DNA from: Firmicutes bacterium AM41-11
GTDB lineage: Bacteria; Bacillota_I; Bacilli_A; Erysipelotrichales; Erysipelotrichaceae
Direction: 5' to 3'
Assembly: GCA_003480165.1 (NCBI GenBank)
Contig: QUIQ01000001.1
Location: forward strand, 124,001-188,000
DNA: 64,000 nt
The notes under the pieces were generated by a model. It was not told where the DNA came from and did not search any database. It worked only from the letters and a program-made list of their open reading frames with translations. Positions 54,270 through 62,554 of the stretch are shown here, piece after piece. Positions within the stretch are counted from its first letter, which is position 1. Each line of letters begins with the position of its first letter. The translations under genes were made by a program, and so were the position numbers.

Positions 54270-55085
54270 CTAAACTCCTTGTTTCACGGCACAAACGCCT
54301 AATGAAACAGGTTGTTTTTTCGCTTCTTGTTTAGCGCTAATGCCATATTCTTCTTCAATCCATTCATATCCTTGGGTATCGACGCGTTCAATCAATTCTG
54401 GTCCACCGCTTACGACGATTCTTCCATCCACTAAAATATGGGCATGGGTTGGTTTTAAATATTCATAGAAACGCGCATAGTGACTGACGATCAATAAACC
54501 CATATTTGATTCTTCCTGGGCTTTTAAAACGGCATCACTAACAATGCGCAAAGCATCTACATCCAATCCACTGTCGATTTCATCTAACATCGCAAAACGT
54601 GGTTTCAACATCAACATTTGTACAATTTCGTTACGCTTTTTCTCACCACCTGAGAAACCGTCATTGACAAAACGGTGGGCTAAATCGGATTTCATTTCCA
54701 AATTAGAAATGGCACTTTCCATTTGTTTGATGAATTTAAATAAGCTAATTGGTTTTTCTTGGCGGGCATTGATTGCACTACGCAAGAAATCGGAATTGGT
54801 TACACCTGAGATTTCAGCTGGATATTGCATTCCTAAGAAAAGTCCAGCTTTACTACGTTGATCAACCGACATTGCAAGAACATCTTGTCCATCTAAGGTA
54901 ATACTTCCCTGGGTTACCGTATATTTGGGATTTCCCATAATTGCGGCTAATAAGGTACTTTTTCCATTTCCGTTAGGACCCATCAAAGCATGACGTTGTC
55001 CTTCTTGAATGGTTAAGTCTAAGCCTTTTAATATCTCTTTATCTTCTACTGAAACATGTAGGTCATGAATAACTAACTCTGCCAT
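54270..55085 (-). CDS. sufC: SufC ATPase
   Basis: ABC-type ATPase that drives SufBCD rearrangement. 271 residues. Walker A MGPNGNGKSTLLAA, signature DGFSGGEKKRNEI, Walker B FAMLDEIDSGLDVD. The C-terminal 20 residues (AKQEAKKQPVSLGVCAVKQGV) extend a little past the usual end. First gene of the operon, with its own promoter, divergent from the foldase genes. Confidence 0.97.
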   Translation of the reverse strand: MAELVIHDLHVSVEDKEILKGLDLTIQEGQRHALMGPNGNGKSTLLAAIMGNPKYTVTQGSITLDGQDVLAMSVDQRSKAGLFLGMQYPAEISGVTNSDFLRSAINARQEKPISLFKFIKQMESAISNLEMKSDLAHRFVNDGFSGGEKKRNEIVQMLMLKPRFAMLDEIDSGLDVDALRIVSDAVLKAQEESNMGLLIVSHYARFYEYLKPTHAHILVDGRIVVSGGPELIERVDTQGYEWIEEEYGISAKQEAKKQPVSLGVCAVKQGV

Positions 55086-55110
55086 ATAATATTCCTCTTT
55101 TCACCCGGAT

Positions 55111-55139
55111 ATCATATCAAAGTTTAAAGTAAATCTCAA
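55111..55139 (-). promoter_or_regulatory. SUF operon promoter
   Basis: Minus strand TTGAGA (55139-55134), 17 bases, TATGAT (55116-55111). Confidence 0.65.
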
Positions 55140-55151
55140 TTAATACACACA

Positions 55152-55180
55152 TTGCATTTTAAAGGAGTATTTCGTATAAT
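55152..55180 (+). promoter_or_regulatory. Promoter of the foldase pair
   Basis: TTGCAT (55152-55157), 17 bases, TATAAT (55175-55180), followed by AAGGAGG and ATG 55207. Confidence 0.75.
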
Positions 55181-55206
55181 TTAGAAGACTTTTTAAGGAG
55201 GTTCTT

Positions 55207-56244
55207 ATGCGACAATTACTACGTGATAATTGGTTTGTAGTCATCATTGCCATCGTCATTATTGGATTCATTTCCTATTTCGTATATGACAGCAATAAAT
55301 ACAATGTTTCTTCCAGTAAAGATGGAGATAAAGATGTTGTAATGAGCGTGGATGGTGGATCGGTTACAGCAGATGGATTATACAAAAATATTTCCAAAGA
55401 TGATGGAGAGCTCCTCTATTATTTATATCGTAATGCGGTCGTTGATCAAACCGTTAAAACAACCGATAAATTAGAAAAGAAAGCAAAGACTTTCCAATCT
55501 AATTTGGAAGCTTATGCCAAACAACAAGATGCAAATAATTATCAAACCATCTTAACCCAGGAATTAGCCCAATACGGTTTTTCCAGCTATGATGATTTGA
55601 AACAATATTGTCTATTAAGTGTCAAAGAAGCCAAAATGAATGAGACCTATGTCGACAAACATTTTGATTCCTTAATCACGAATTTAGAAGCAAAGAAACC
55701 AAGAACGATTTCAATTATTTCTATATCGGTCAAAGATGCAAATAATTTAACCGAAGATGAACAAAAGAAAAAAGATGATATAGATGCAAGTCTTGGTAAA
55801 CAAAGCTTTGCGAAAACCGCAACCGCTTTTTCCGATGATAGTACGGCAAGTGATAAAGGCTTCTATGGATATGTAGATGCCGATGATGCCGAAAGCTCAA
55901 ACAGCACCTTAAGTGCCGATGTTATTAATGCCGCTCTTAAACTCGATAAAGGACAAACTTCAGACTGGGTTAGCGCAAGCGATTCCAGCGGAAACAACAA
56001 ATTGTACAAAGTGTATGTCAATGAAACTGACGTACATAAATTACACAAGTCTAAAAACAGCAGTGTAACTGATTCTTTATTAAATGCGATCTTACATAAT
56101 AACGATGGTCTAGAAGGTAAGATCCTTAAGACCAACGCGAAGAAGTTAAAAGTAAAATTCAACGATAAAGAAACGAAAGCGAAAATTGATAACTATATCA
56201 AAAATGGAAACAACGAAGGAGATGAGAACAATGAAGAAAATTAG
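55207..56244 (+). CDS. Membrane-anchored SurA/PrsA-like foldase
   Basis: 345 residues. N-terminal TM helix (NWFVVIIAIVIIGFISYFVY, about 8-28) with the rest outside the cell. The layout follows SurA_N-PPIC foldases: helical N-terminal part (VMSVDGGSVTADGLYKNI), then a parvulin-like stretch (KPRTISIISISVKDANNL ... SFAKTATAFSDDSTASDKGFYGYVD) and a charged C-terminal tail rich in Asn, Glu and Lys. Likely helps fold exported proteins, possibly the pilins and the T7SS-linked proteins encoded nearby (inference). Strong AAGGAGG ribosome site; overlaps the next gene by 14 bases. Confidence 0.85.
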   Translation: MRQLLRDNWFVVIIAIVIIGFISYFVYDSNKYNVSSSKDGDKDVVMSVDGGSVTADGLYKNISKDDGELLYYLYRNAVVDQTVKTTDKLEKKAKTFQSNLEAYAKQQDANNYQTILTQELAQYGFSSYDDLKQYCLLSVKEAKMNETYVDKHFDSLITNLEAKKPRTISIISISVKDANNLTEDEQKKKDDIDASLGKQSFAKTATAFSDDSTASDKGFYGYVDADDAESSNSTLSADVINAALKLDKGQTSDWVSASDSSGNNKLYKVYVNETDVHKLHKSKNSSVTDSLLNAILHNNDGLEGKILKTNAKKLKVKFNDKETKAKIDNYIKNGNNEGDENNEEN

Positions 56245-57130
56245 TATTCTCCTTTTAAGTAGTGCTCTCTTATTAAGTGGATGTTCGGGTCATACCACTT
56301 CGATTTCAAACGGTGACAAGAAACTTATGACAATTGGTGATACATCTTATACCAATCAAGATGTATATTCCCTTTTAAAATCATCTAAGGGTGCTGCCGA
56401 AGCCATTTCAGAAATTCAATCTGTCATCTATGACAAAGAAGTCAAACAGACTAAAGCTCTAAAAGAAGAAGCAGATAAACAATACGAAAGTTATAAGAAC
56501 AGCAGCGAACAATTTGAAAAAAGTTTAAAAGCAGAAGGTTATACCAAGAAGACATATATCAAGAAATATATCATGCCTTCTCTACAAGCAGAAAAGCTAT
56601 TAGATAAATACTTTGATGCGAATAAGAAAGCGATCAAGAAGGAATACAAACCTTGTATGGCCGTTGTTTTACAAACGGATGATAAGAAAACCGCTAAAAA
56701 AGCTTTAAAAGCTTTAAAGAGCGGTACAAGTGAAAGCGAAGTATTTAGCCAATATGCCAGCAGCAATGCGAACTTCTCAGATAGCGATACTTTGATTACG
56801 ACAAAATCTACGGGTGTTCCTACCCGCTTAGTCAATACTCTAGCCAAACAAAAGAAAACTGGTTTGGTAGATGAGATATTTGAAAGTGATGACGATGATT
56901 CCAGTCAATGTTTCATCGCGATTCTAAAAACAAACAAATACAAAGATGTAAAGAGTTCTTTAAAAGATAACTTATCAAGCGATAGTGATTTAGCTACCGA
57001 ATGTATGCAGTATTATTTAAAGAAATACAACTTTGAAATTCATGATCAAACTATCTTTGATTATATGCGCAACAACAATCCGGAATTCTTAGTCAACCAT
57101 CCGGAACTTCAAAAAGATTCAGACAAGTAA
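56231..57130 (+). CDS. PrsA-like lipoprotein foldase
   Basis: 299-residue lipoprotein: signal MKKISILLLSSALLLSGCSG with lipobox LLSGC, so Cys18 should be lipidated after LspA cleavage. The body resembles PrsA/SurA proteins: a helical N-terminal domain and a parvulin-like centre (YKPCMAVVLQTDDKKTAKKALKALKSG). The order of genes suggests duplication of a foldase followed by different anchoring (TM helix in one, lipid in the other). ATG 56231 lies inside the previous gene; AAGGAG is about 8 bases upstream. It ends in a hairpin terminator. Confidence 0.86.
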   Translation: MKKISILLLSSALLLSGCSGHTTSISNGDKKLMTIGDTSYTNQDVYSLLKSSKGAAEAISEIQSVIYDKEVKQTKALKEEADKQYESYKNSSEQFEKSLKAEGYTKKTYIKKYIMPSLQAEKLLDKYFDANKKAIKKEYKPCMAVVLQTDDKKTAKKALKALKSGTSESEVFSQYASSNANFSDSDTLITTKSTGVPTRLVNTLAKQKKTGLVDEIFESDDDDSSQCFIAILKTNKYKDVKSSLKDNLSSDSDLATECMQYYLKKYNFEIHDQTIFDYMRNNNPEFLVNHPELQKDSDK

Positions 57131-57153
57131 AAAGGCGTGATTCACGCCTTTTT
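57129..57153. terminator. Bidirectional terminator, foldase and T7SS operons
   Basis: Perfect stem AAAAAGGCGTGA/TCACGCCTTTTT around one T. The minus-strand stop codon (TGA, 57144-57142) is in the hairpin, and the T runs fit both directions. Confidence 0.9.
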
Positions 57154-57426
57154 CTTATGAACAGTTTCGTTTAATTTACTTTCTAAAACGGGACGAAATT
57201 GAAATTCTTCCATATCCTGTAAACCAATGTAATACAGTTTATCAAGGTCTTCGTGATTGAAAAGATAGAAATGCTTGCTGTCGACAAGACCCTCAGGCCA
57301 TAGTACAGCCGCATAATCATATATGTCGTTTGAACCTATTTGATTCTGAAGACGTCCCACAATCATTAATCGTTTTGATCCATTCTTTAAAGTAATGACT
57401 GAGCCTAATGGTAAATACTCTTTCAT
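57142..57426 (-). CDS. DUF4176 family protein, T7SS-associated
   Basis: 94 residues. N-terminal LPLGSVITLKNGSKRLMIVGR and WPEGLVDSKHFYLFNHEDLDKLYYIGLQD fit DUF4176, a small beta-rich family found next to Firmicutes type VII effectors. From memory, streptococcal DUF4176 proteins act as chaperones of LXG toxins, so here it may hold the preceding 266-aa protein; that role is inferred. Strong AAAGGAGGG ribosome site. Last gene of the T7SS operon, 10 bases after the candidate effector. Confidence 0.8.
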   Translation of the reverse strand: MKEYLPLGSVITLKNGSKRLMIVGRLQNQIGSNDIYDYAAVLWPEGLVDSKHFYLFNHEDLDKLYYIGLQDMEEFQFRPVLESKLNETVHKKKA

Positions 57427-57436
57427 ACACCCTCCT

Positions 57437-58237
57437 TTAATACTCTACTTTCACTTTAAAACCCAGGCCGGCAATAAAGCCAAGCTTGCTGCCAAATTCC
57501 CATTCCTTTGCACTATGATGATACGTTAAATTTGCCTCTGCACTACCTATCGAACCCGAACCAGTCAGGGATACTTTTGCCCTAAAGAAGTTAAATGATG
57601 CTTCGACTTCCCCTTTTAAGGCGCTGGCACCAACCCCGATATCTAAGGTTTGATCATGGCTGGATAAGACTGCCTTGCATTTCGCATAGGCCGTTCCAAC
57701 CGTACCACGGGCAACTGCTTTTCCATAGATTTGGCTATTTCCTAAACGGGCCCCGATAGTCCCACTTAATAAAGAAAGCGACGCTTCAGCTTTTATGGCC
57801 GCTTGGGGATCTAGCTTTTGATCTTTATAGAGCGAAAATTTTGTTTCTCCACGTGCTTTAAACTTTCCTACATCTGCATCGAGATACGCACTTGCCAAAC
57901 GGTTGGCATGGGATAAACGACACTGGCGATAGGCGGCATTAATAGAAATAACCCCATTGGCTACCGTGCCCTCTTTCTTGATTAGATTTGAGACATTTGG
58001 TTTCATCCAAGAGGAAACATTCGAATAACCTGGTTTAAATATTCCATCGCGCATTTTCTGCTCTTGGATTTCCACAAGATTACTACTGTTTAGAAAATAA
58101 TTAGAAAGCGCATATAAACGACTTTGAATCGTTCCCTGGCGATAGAGGGTTTCTCTTTTTTTCAATGCTGGATTCATTTGGCTATAGCGAGCTAATTGAT
58201 AGGCAATGTCGCGGTAGGTATTGGTATCAATTTTCAT
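57437..58237 (-). CDS. Candidate T7SS effector with Gly/Ala-rich membrane-active-looking C-terminus
   Basis: 266 residues. The N-terminal half is helical and basic (YRDIAYQLARYSQMNPALKK ... RLYALSNYFLNSSNLVEIQE). The C-terminal half alternates small and charged residues in amphipathic strands, with glycine repeats, ending EWEFGSKLGFIAGLGFKVKVEY. This style resembles the C-terminal part of some secreted membrane-permeabilising toxins, but I know no exact family. No signal peptide and no LXG domain of normal length. It lies between two WXG-like/helical small proteins and a DUF4176 gene, the usual surroundings of a T7SSb effector. No ribosome site; the ATG is coupled to the 57-aa gene (11-base overlap). 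Immunity gene not identified. Confidence 0.6.
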   Translation of the reverse strand: MKIDTNTYRDIAYQLARYSQMNPALKKRETLYRQGTIQSRLYALSNYFLNSSNLVEIQEQKMRDGIFKPGYSNVSSWMKPNVSNLIKKEGTVANGVISINAAYRQCRLSHANRLASAYLDADVGKFKARGETKFSLYKDQKLDPQAAIKAEASLSLLSGTIGARLGNSQIYGKAVARGTVGTAYAKCKAVLSSHDQTLDIGVGASALKGEVEASFNFFRAKVSLTGSGSIGSAEANLTYHHSAKEWEFGSKLGFIAGLGFKVKVEY

Positions 58238-58400
58238 TGCGAGCTAAATCGTTTAATTGAATTTGGGCAAGCTGAATGGTCTTATCAATGCTGGCTATCA
58301 AACTATTCGCTTCACTCGCATTCATAGCCGTACTGGGTATTTGGCTTTTCAGTGAGGAAAGATATTGAATCAGACCTTGATAATAGGTCATCGGATTCAT
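58227..58400 (-). CDS. Small helical protein (57 aa) in the T7SS operon
   Basis: 57 residues, MNPMTYYQGLIQYLSSLKSQ to LNDLARNEN, predicted to be two helices. It is short but strongly supported by its setting: the ATG overlaps the stop of the WXG100-like gene (ATGA, 58400-58397), and its own end overlaps the start of the effector candidate by 11 bases. Its size and place match the small helical LXG-associated proteins (Lap-type) that target T7SSb effectors; this is inference. Confidence 0.72.
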   Translation of the reverse strand: MNPMTYYQGLIQYLSSLKSQIPSTAMNASEANSLIASIDKTIQLAQIQLNDLARNEN

Positions 58401-58684
58401 CGTAAACCATTACTTAATAACTGTTCATTTTCCTGATAAGATACTGCGGTTTGATTTAAATACATCGCATATTCCTCTAAAGCTTGTACATACGAATCAA
58501 ACACAGGTCGTAACGATTGAAATTGCGATAGTAAAGATTGTGAAGCTGGTGAATCCCAAACAGAGCTCATCTGGGACATACGTTGATTCACTTCTTGAAA
58601 GATCGTCTGTACTTCATGCTCTAAACTTTTCATCTGTTGACTGTAAGATAAAACATCTTCACTGGAAATAATTAATCCGTACAT
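58397..58684 (-). CDS. WXG100-like protein (WDS motif)
   Basis: 95 residues, helical hairpin. The central turn is SSVWDSPAS (Trp-Asp-Ser in place of Trp-x-Gly), flanked by long helices with heptad-like spacing. It is either a second secreted ESX protein or an effector-targeting partner. Ribosome site AAGGAG 6 bases upstream overlaps the stop of the preceding WXG100 gene. ATGA overlap with the 57-aa gene downstream. Confidence 0.8.
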   Translation of the reverse strand: MYGLIISSEDVLSYSQQMKSLEHEVQTIFQEVNQRMSQMSSVWDSPASQSLLSQFQSLRPVFDSYVQALEEYAMYLNQTAVSYQENEQLLSNGLR

Positions 58685-58693
58685 ATTTTCTCC

Positions 58694-58987
58694 TTAAGCT
58701 AAACGACTAGCTGCCATCGTTCGTTCTGCTTGTAGTTGTTCATATTGGGCAGCACAAGATTGTAAGTAATTGCCATATTGTTCGACAAGGGTCGTCATAC
58801 GTTTTAACTGTGGTTGAAACGCATCTAATTGACGAATAAATGCTTCGTTATCTTTTCCTTTCCAAATGGCTTCTAATTGATGCATCGTTGTATAGATTTT
58901 TTGGACTACTGCATCATATTCATTCGCTTTTTGTTTCAAATACGATGCGCTTTGGCGCACATCTTCCATACTTACTGTTATTTTCAT
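58694..58987 (-). CDS. WXG100 protein, EsxA-like
   Basis: 97 residues: two helices with the turn LEAIWKGKDNE (W-x-G motif), the signature of ESX/WXG100 secreted proteins. The N-terminus is MKITVSMEDVRQSASYL. The C-terminal end (AERTMAASRLA) lacks a clear YxxxD/E export signal, though AAQYEQLQAE is nearby. ATG 58987 has GGAGG 5 bases upstream and overlaps the yukD stop (ATGA). Presumed core substrate of the system. Confidence 0.88.
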   Translation of the reverse strand: MKITVSMEDVRQSASYLKQKANEYDAVVQKIYTTMHQLEAIWKGKDNEAFIRQLDAFQPQLKRMTTLVEQYGNYLQSCAAQYEQLQAERTMAASRLA

Positions 58988-59232
58988 TTTTCCTCCCATT
59001 CGAGTAGGACAAAAGAATCTCCACTCACTACTCCATTTTCTTTCCATGTTTTTTCATTGTATAAAATTCCCTGGAGATCTAGAGAATATAAAAGATATTG
59101 TTCAGTGGAATCTAAATTCCATGTTTGTACAATTGCTGCAAGAAAGCCATCCACGATTGTTTCATCATCAATAAGAATGGAATGACTCTTTGAAGCATCA
59201 AATAAACGTATTGAAATGCGCATCTCAGACAT
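58984..59232 (-). CDS. YukD/EsaB-like ubiquitin-fold protein
   Basis: 82 residues. The strand-turn-strand-helix order (MRISIRLFDASKSHSILIDDETIVDGFLAAIV ... YSLDLQGILYNEKTWKENGVVSGDSFVLLEWE) matches the ubiquitin-like YukD/EsaB family, a T7SSb regulator/component. The late GVVSGDSFVLLEW is the typical final strand (Gly-Asp-x-L). ATG 59232 has GAGGGAAA 5 bases upstream and overlaps the essC end by 8 bases. Confidence 0.85.
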   Translation of the reverse strand: MSEMRISIRLFDASKSHSILIDDETIVDGFLAAIVQTWNLDSTEQYLLYSLDLQGILYNEKTWKENGVVSGDSFVLLEWEEK

Positions 59233-62200
59233 AATTTCCCTCAACCATTGTTTGATTGGTCCAATAGACAAATTGACCATTTTGGGTATATGGACATTTT
59301 CGTTTGATCAAGTACGTATAGTCCGCTAAACCAAGTCCTACCCAGAGAATGTCATAATCGTACTGATTGGCTTGATATAAAGCACTAGTCTGTATGTGAT
59401 TCAATGACTCAGGTAAGGAACAAATGGTAATATCGGCCAATTGCGAAAAGTCATATTGCACATCCAATAAAGGATGGATGGTTAACCATTGCTGGAGAAG
59501 CTTCTCAATCCAAGCACCGCAAGACTTTTGTACATAAAGAATCAAAAGCGGATTCTCCCTTTTCCATTCCACACGCTCTTGGGCATCAACGCTGCGTCCT
59601 AACACAAAGGCTTCCGCTTTTTTATGCGAAACTTTTCGCTTTCGTGGTTTTCGCTTTGGAATATAGAAAGTCAATAAATCAGCTTTGCACTGAAATAAAC
59701 CATATTGGGGCTTATCGATTTTTGGGATTTTCATTTGATTAAAGAAGGTTCGTACTTGATTCAAGTCATTCCATGCCAAAGCCAAAAAACAATCCGCAAG
59801 CGTATGGATATTTAACCAAGGCTGAGAAATAAAATAGAGAATGCGCATGCGTGGATTGCGATAGGGTTTGTACAAATCTTTAGAAGGTGTAAAGACAAAC
59901 AAGGTACCTTCTTCTTGGCCAATTTCCGAAAACGCATCGATCCTTGCATCGACATACATATCAAAACTGGAATCTCCCATACATAAGAGGACCTCATTTT
60001 TAAAATACGCCATACAACTATGAACAAATACTTCTAAATCGTTTTGATTTTCCCAATAGATAAAAGCGACTTTGCCTTTTTCCAGCGTAAATTCACATTG
60101 TTTTTGATGCTGGGGATCATCTACAATCAGCAATTGATCCACCTTAGTTGTTTCATCTAGATTTGGCTGCAAGACCCAATGTCTTTTTGCGTGTTGTTGG
60201 CCAATCCAAGCCGAACAAACTTCTAAAAGATTCTTTTGGGGAACCTTATGTGCAAAGATGATCTGGTCGTTATCATCTAATTCATAGACATCCGGATGGG
60301 CTTTATCTAAGAGTTTCTCTTGTAACCAAAAGCCCTGTCCTTCTTGCCAGCTCTGATTGTTGTGCAGGATAAAAGCACCAACTTGTTTTAAATGTGCGGC
60401 TCTAGGATCATGAATTACTTCCTTGCTGTCAGCTTCACTGTTCACTTTTAGACAAACTTGAAAGTTCGAATTCGCCCAAATTTGTTCATCAATAACACCA
60501 AGCGGTTTTTGCGTAGATATTAATAAATGAATCCCTAAGGATCGTCCGATGCGTGCCATTTCTTTAACCCGCATCGCACAACCTGGAAATTGACTCTTAA
60601 ATTCCGCATATTCATCAAAGATCACAAAAAGATGTGAAATTGCCTTTGTATGTACGGCATTGTACGCATCTATATGGGCAATGTGACTTGGAGCTTCTTT
60701 AAGAAAGTTCTGCAACTTTTCCTGACGGCTTAACAGTTCTGCTTCCATACTGAGCATCCATCGTTCAATGGATTGACGATCTAAATTTGTAACCATCCCG
60801 GCACAATGAGGAAATGCATAAAAAGCTTGACCAAATGCACCACCTTTAAAATCTACTAAAAGGTATTGGAAACGCTCTGGACTATTTCGTAAGATCAAAT
60901 GCATTAGAACACTTGTGAGCCATTCCGATTTACCGGAACCAGTCATACCGGCAATAATGCCATGCGGCCCTTGTTTTCCATCATGAAAATCTAAATGGAT
61001 TAAATGATTCTTCTCATCCCAGCCAATTGGAACCTTTAAAGTACATGTATTGGTATCCCAGGGCTTGAAAGGCGTACAAACCAAAAAGTTAGGGCGCACA
61101 CTCGCTTGGGTATGTTCTAAAAGACTGCGAAAGTCAACTGTCGTTTGAGAAAATTTTGCATTTTGGGCATCTATCCAGGTACAAGGCTTCGACCAGGGAT
61201 TGATGGCTAAAGTAGAAAAGATCGTATAAGAATATTTTCGATCCAGATTTTTTTCCAGTCTTTCCCACTCTTCTTTACTACATGCTAATAGTCTTTGATT
61301 GCCTATCTGACAATACGGAAAAGCGAATACACGATGCTCTTTTGATAAACGATTGCTTAGCCAAATCCATTTATGTTGGGAATCGGGATGGGTCCAAAGC
61401 CATTGGGTAAAGAGTAAAAATCCATCCCTTCCATCAAAGACATTACAAGCATTTTCTTCAAGAAACTGGTTCTTTAAAATAGCTTGTTGCCAATGCTGGG
61501 ATTGTTGTTCTAAGGCTACAATCAGTTCATCGTTTTTTTGTAAATAAGAAATGGATGAATGTTTGATGGCAAGCCAGGGTTGGCTAACGCTTCCTATCCA
61601 AATGGGATAGTTTCTTCCAAAGCTGGCTTCATGAAAAGTCGTACAGGCATTTTTCGTTGCATGCATGGATTTCAATACAGCTTCACGCATAGCCCATACT
61701 TCCGCACTTTTATCTTGTAGATACAGCAGATATTTTTCTTTAGCTTCTTGTTGCTCTTTGGCATTGTCTTTATTCTGACTACGGCGATTTAATAAACCAA
61801 AGAGCGCAAAGGCAAAGAACATCGAAGCCGATGTATATAACATCGTTTGAACTTGTTCAATCTGCTCTGGTTTAGTAAGATACAGCAACAAGGCCATGGA
61901 ACAAGAGCTGCATACAATGGTTAAAGACGAACCTAGTGTGGCAAATAAGCTGGCTTTACGCATTGGAAATGTTGGTATAGGCAATTCTACTTCCATCTCA
62001 AATAGCTCTGGATCATCCTTTAAAGTCAACGAATGCTTAGTCCATGGGATAAGCCCTCTTCTATTCACATAGGGAATCTCAGCCTTTGTTTCTATTTCAT
62101 GATTCAAATAGAGAAAACTTGAAAAGAAGAAAAAGCGAACGGTTGCCATACATACTTGATCCCCATCTTTTAAAGAAACCCGCTGGATGCGTTTGCCATT

Positions 62201-62554
62201 CACATACGTCCCATTCTTACTTTGACAATCCTCTAAAGACCATCCCTTTACATCTTGTATCAACTTGGCATGCACATTGGATAAAAGCGTAGAATTCCAG
62301 CAGTATTGCGCCGCTTGATTCCGTCCAATAAAACCTTCCTGTAAAAAAACCATTGACCAAGTCTCTTTCTGTAGAATGAAAATCCTCCCTTCTATAGATA
62401 CAGGTTGAGACAGTCCTAGTCGTCTTGTGATGGAACCGGCTTGTACGATCCAATGTTCTTGTCTTTGAAAAATGGATATCTGATCTAGTTGGATTGGTCC
62501 ATCGAGTCGGATGCATTGACAATTTGTTTCTTGATAGACAAACAAACTAAGCAT
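59225..62554 (-). CDS. essC: EssC-type FtsK/SpoIIIE ATPase of a type VII secretion system, short form
   Basis: 1109 residues, against about 1480 in Staphylococcus EssC. N-terminal FHA region (about 75-145: IGRNQ ... LSNVHAKL ... KNGTYVNGK), two TM helices (about 201-227 and 240-256), then ATPase modules. One P-loop is intact: AGMTGSGKSEW (Lys542), with Walker B LFVIFDEYAEF near 645 and STQKPLGVID after it. The region from about 770 to 1109 has no Walker A of the usual form, so the last ATPase module is degenerate or trimmed. Motor of the export channel. The ATG overlaps the upstream gene by 8 bases. Confidence 0.9.
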   Translation of the reverse strand: MLSLFVYQETNCQCIRLDGPIQLDQISIFQRQEHWIVQAGSITRRLGLSQPVSIEGRIFILQKETWSMVFLQEGFIGRNQAAQYCWNSTLLSNVHAKLIQDVKGWSLEDCQSKNGTYVNGKRIQRVSLKDGDQVCMATVRFFFFSSFLYLNHEIETKAEIPYVNRRGLIPWTKHSLTLKDDPELFEMEVELPIPTFPMRKASLFATLGSSLTIVCSSCSMALLLYLTKPEQIEQVQTMLYTSASMFFAFALFGLLNRRSQNKDNAKEQQEAKEKYLLYLQDKSAEVWAMREAVLKSMHATKNACTTFHEASFGRNYPIWIGSVSQPWLAIKHSSISYLQKNDELIVALEQQSQHWQQAILKNQFLEENACNVFDGRDGFLLFTQWLWTHPDSQHKWIWLSNRLSKEHRVFAFPYCQIGNQRLLACSKEEWERLEKNLDRKYSYTIFSTLAINPWSKPCTWIDAQNAKFSQTTVDFRSLLEHTQASVRPNFLVCTPFKPWDTNTCTLKVPIGWDEKNHLIHLDFHDGKQGPHGIIAGMTGSGKSEWLTSVLMHLILRNSPERFQYLLVDFKGGAFGQAFYAFPHCAGMVTNLDRQSIERWMLSMEAELLSRQEKLQNFLKEAPSHIAHIDAYNAVHTKAISHLFVIFDEYAEFKSQFPGCAMRVKEMARIGRSLGIHLLISTQKPLGVIDEQIWANSNFQVCLKVNSEADSKEVIHDPRAAHLKQVGAFILHNNQSWQEGQGFWLQEKLLDKAHPDVYELDDNDQIIFAHKVPQKNLLEVCSAWIGQQHAKRHWVLQPNLDETTKVDQLLIVDDPQHQKQCEFTLEKGKVAFIYWENQNDLEVFVHSCMAYFKNEVLLCMGDSSFDMYVDARIDAFSEIGQEEGTLFVFTPSKDLYKPYRNPRMRILYFISQPWLNIHTLADCFLALAWNDLNQVRTFFNQMKIPKIDKPQYGLFQCKADLLTFYIPKRKPRKRKVSHKKAEAFVLGRSVDAQERVEWKRENPLLILYVQKSCGAWIEKLLQQWLTIHPLLDVQYDFSQLADITICSLPESLNHIQTSALYQANQYDYDILWVGLGLADYTYLIKRKCPYTQNGQFVYWTNQTMVEGNYV

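Noticed and set aside
59812..60027. Short minus-strand frame within essC
   Set aside because: Alternative frame inside a well-supported long gene; no ribosome site or conserved feature.
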